Assembly (NCBI GenBank): GCA_004214185.1
Contig: SGZG01000012.1
Location: forward strand, 1-38,573
From: Flavobacteriales bacterium
Lineage (GTDB): Bacteria > Bacteroidota > Bacteroidia > Flavobacteriales > Flavobacteriaceae
Length of the DNA stretch: 38,573 nt
Direction of reading: 5' to 3'
Part shown: positions 37,782-38,573 of the stretch, piece by piece
Layout: each line of letters opens with the position of its first letter
How positions within the stretch are numbered: the stretch's first letter is position 1
Position numbers and translations under genes: made by a program
The notes under the pieces: generated by a model
Seen by the model: only the letters and a program-made list of their open reading frames with translations
The model's database searches: none
What the model was told of the DNA's origin: nothing

Positions 37782-38573
37782 TTAAGCTCCCCCAAAATCT
37801 CCACCCTCATAATCATTGTAACTTGGAGTTCTTCTTCTATCATTTTTCTTTTGGTTAAATCTGTAAATTAGGTTTAGTTCAAAACTTCTTCCGCCTCTCC
37901 AGCTACTTTCGCTATAGCTTTTGTAATTTTCATTAAAAGACTCTATTCTCCATTTTTGAGTTTCAAAGATGTCATTAATTTTGAATGTCATCGTTACTTT
38001 ATCTTTTAATAAATCTTTACTAAATGCGGTATTTGAATATACAGTGGATCTTCTTTTTGAAACTGCAGTTTTCTGAGGAGCTCGGTATCTAACACTAGTT
38101 TGCCAATCGATTCCCGAGAAAATATTTAAATAATTGTTTAAACCACCAGACCAAGATATATTTTTTGAGTCGTAAACAATGTCATTGTATTTTCCTTTTA
38201 AGTTTGATTCAAAAAAGTTAACGTTTCCTCTTATTCTCCAGGACTTAGATTGATTATAGTTAAGACTAAATTCAACTCCAATTTGGGTGTTACTAGCTAA
38301 ATTAATTGGAGTTCTTCTGATAACGGGAACTTCAGCATTATTTACTAAAACATAGTCACCTGTGTTTTCAGTAATAAAGGTAAATTCTCCAGTTGATTTT
38401 CTTAAGTAGACTGAGCCATTTAAGGTTGTTTTACTATATCTTTTTAAATATCCTAAATCAATTCCATTGGAATAAGTTGGATCTATATTCGGATTACCTT
38501 GAAATATATTTGTAACACTAGATCTTGATGGGAAGGGATTTATAAAATAAGATCTGGCTCTTCTTATTCTTCT
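37782..38573 (-). CDS. TonB-dependent-receptor-like outer membrane beta-barrel, C-terminal part (runs off the right edge)
   Basis: The frame is open from the stop at 37782 to the last base, giving 263 visible residues; the N-terminus is outside the window. The sequence resembles the C-terminal barrel of Pfam family PF14905 (OMP_b-brl_3): NPFPSRSSVTNIFQGNPNID, then alternating strands such as YLKRYSKTTLNGSVYLRK, GVEFSLNYNQSKSWRI and NDIFETQKWRIESF, with a last strand SFELNLIYRF. After it comes a basic-then-acidic, glycine-rich tail (KKNDRRRTPS, YEGGDFGGA). Such proteins are probably outer-membrane receptors, often with an N-terminal plug. The ligand is unknown. Confidence 0.85.
   Translation of the reverse strand, partial: RRIRRARSYFINPFPSRSSVTNIFQGNPNIDPTYSNGIDLGYLKRYSKTTLNGSVYLRKSTGEFTFITENTGDYVLVNNAEVPVIRRTPINLASNTQIGVEFSLNYNQSKSWRIRGNVNFFESNLKGKYNDIVYDSKNISWSGGLNNYLNIFSGIDWQTSVRYRAPQKTAVSKRRSTVYSNTAFSKDLLKDKVTMTFKINDIFETQKWRIESFNENYKSYSESSWRGGRSFELNLIYRFNQKKNDRRRTPSYNDYEGGDFGGA

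Overview
The window is a gene-dense, AT-rich stretch of a chromosome from a member of the Bacteroidota, most likely a marine or otherwise streamlined Flavobacteriaceae-type organism. This is inferred from three things. The gene orders are typical of the class: bamD-rpoZ-coaBC-porD-recN, coaE-kinase-regulator, a xerD/aroQ divergent pair, and lon-cmk-rpsA. Several families are restricted to Bacteroidota: DUF6913, the omega-like RNA polymerase subunit, DUF4835/PorD and the PF14905 beta-barrel. Candidate promoters of the Bacteroidota form (-7 element TAnnTTTG) occur upstream, with essentially no Shine-Dalgarno sequences. Spacers are tiny, many genes overlap by 1-14 bases, and I see no insertion sequence, phage, CRISPR, tRNA or rRNA.

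Layout. 1-2831 (+): prmC (cut by the left edge) and ligA. 2828-4488 (-): a UshA-like 5'-nucleotidase split into two secreted proteins. 4551-5959 (+): DUF6913 protein and dapA. 5979-10900 (+): bamD, rpoZ, coaBC, porD-like, recN. 10925-14664 (+): fabI, coaE, sensor kinase, response regulator. 14666-15565 (-) xerD, then 15620-16033 (+) aroQ. 16035-18249 (-): an MsrB-like lipoprotein, secreted MsrB and lpdA. 18339-19646 (+): UMF1-type transporter. 19774-25072 (+): lon, cmk, rpsA, closed by a bidirectional terminator. 25116-30867 (-): a five-gene branched-chain amino-acid operon, leuA-leuC-leuD-cimA-like-leuB. 30946-32434 (-): panB and an RluA-type pseudouridine synthase. 32551-34467 (+): dnaK with a distinctive promoter region and a terminator. 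34536-36109 (+): thioesterase, CPBP protease homologue, small membrane protein. 36106-37497 (-): fumC. 37618-37779 (+): another small membrane protein. 37782-38573 (-): C-terminal part of a TonB-dependent-receptor-like barrel that runs off the right edge.

How it works together. Most genes are housekeeping: DNA repair and replication (ligA, recN, xerD), translation (prmC, rpsA, the RluA enzyme), protein quality control (lon, dnaK), envelope biogenesis (bamD, porD-like, fabI), CoA synthesis (panB, coaBC, coaE), lysine/cell wall (dapA) and central metabolism (lpdA, fumC). The most informative block is the leu operon. It carries a short isopropylmalate synthase without a regulatory domain and also a long paralogue that resembles Leptospira citramalate synthase, so the same LeuCD and LeuB could serve both leucine and a threonine-independent isoleucine route. 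Other points worth a second look are the degenerate MsrB-like lipoprotein, the split nucleotidase, the lysine-rich tail on ribosomal protein S1, a dyad plus sigma-54-like element before dnaK, and a 12-base direct repeat before lon. I found no clearly new defence or mobile system.
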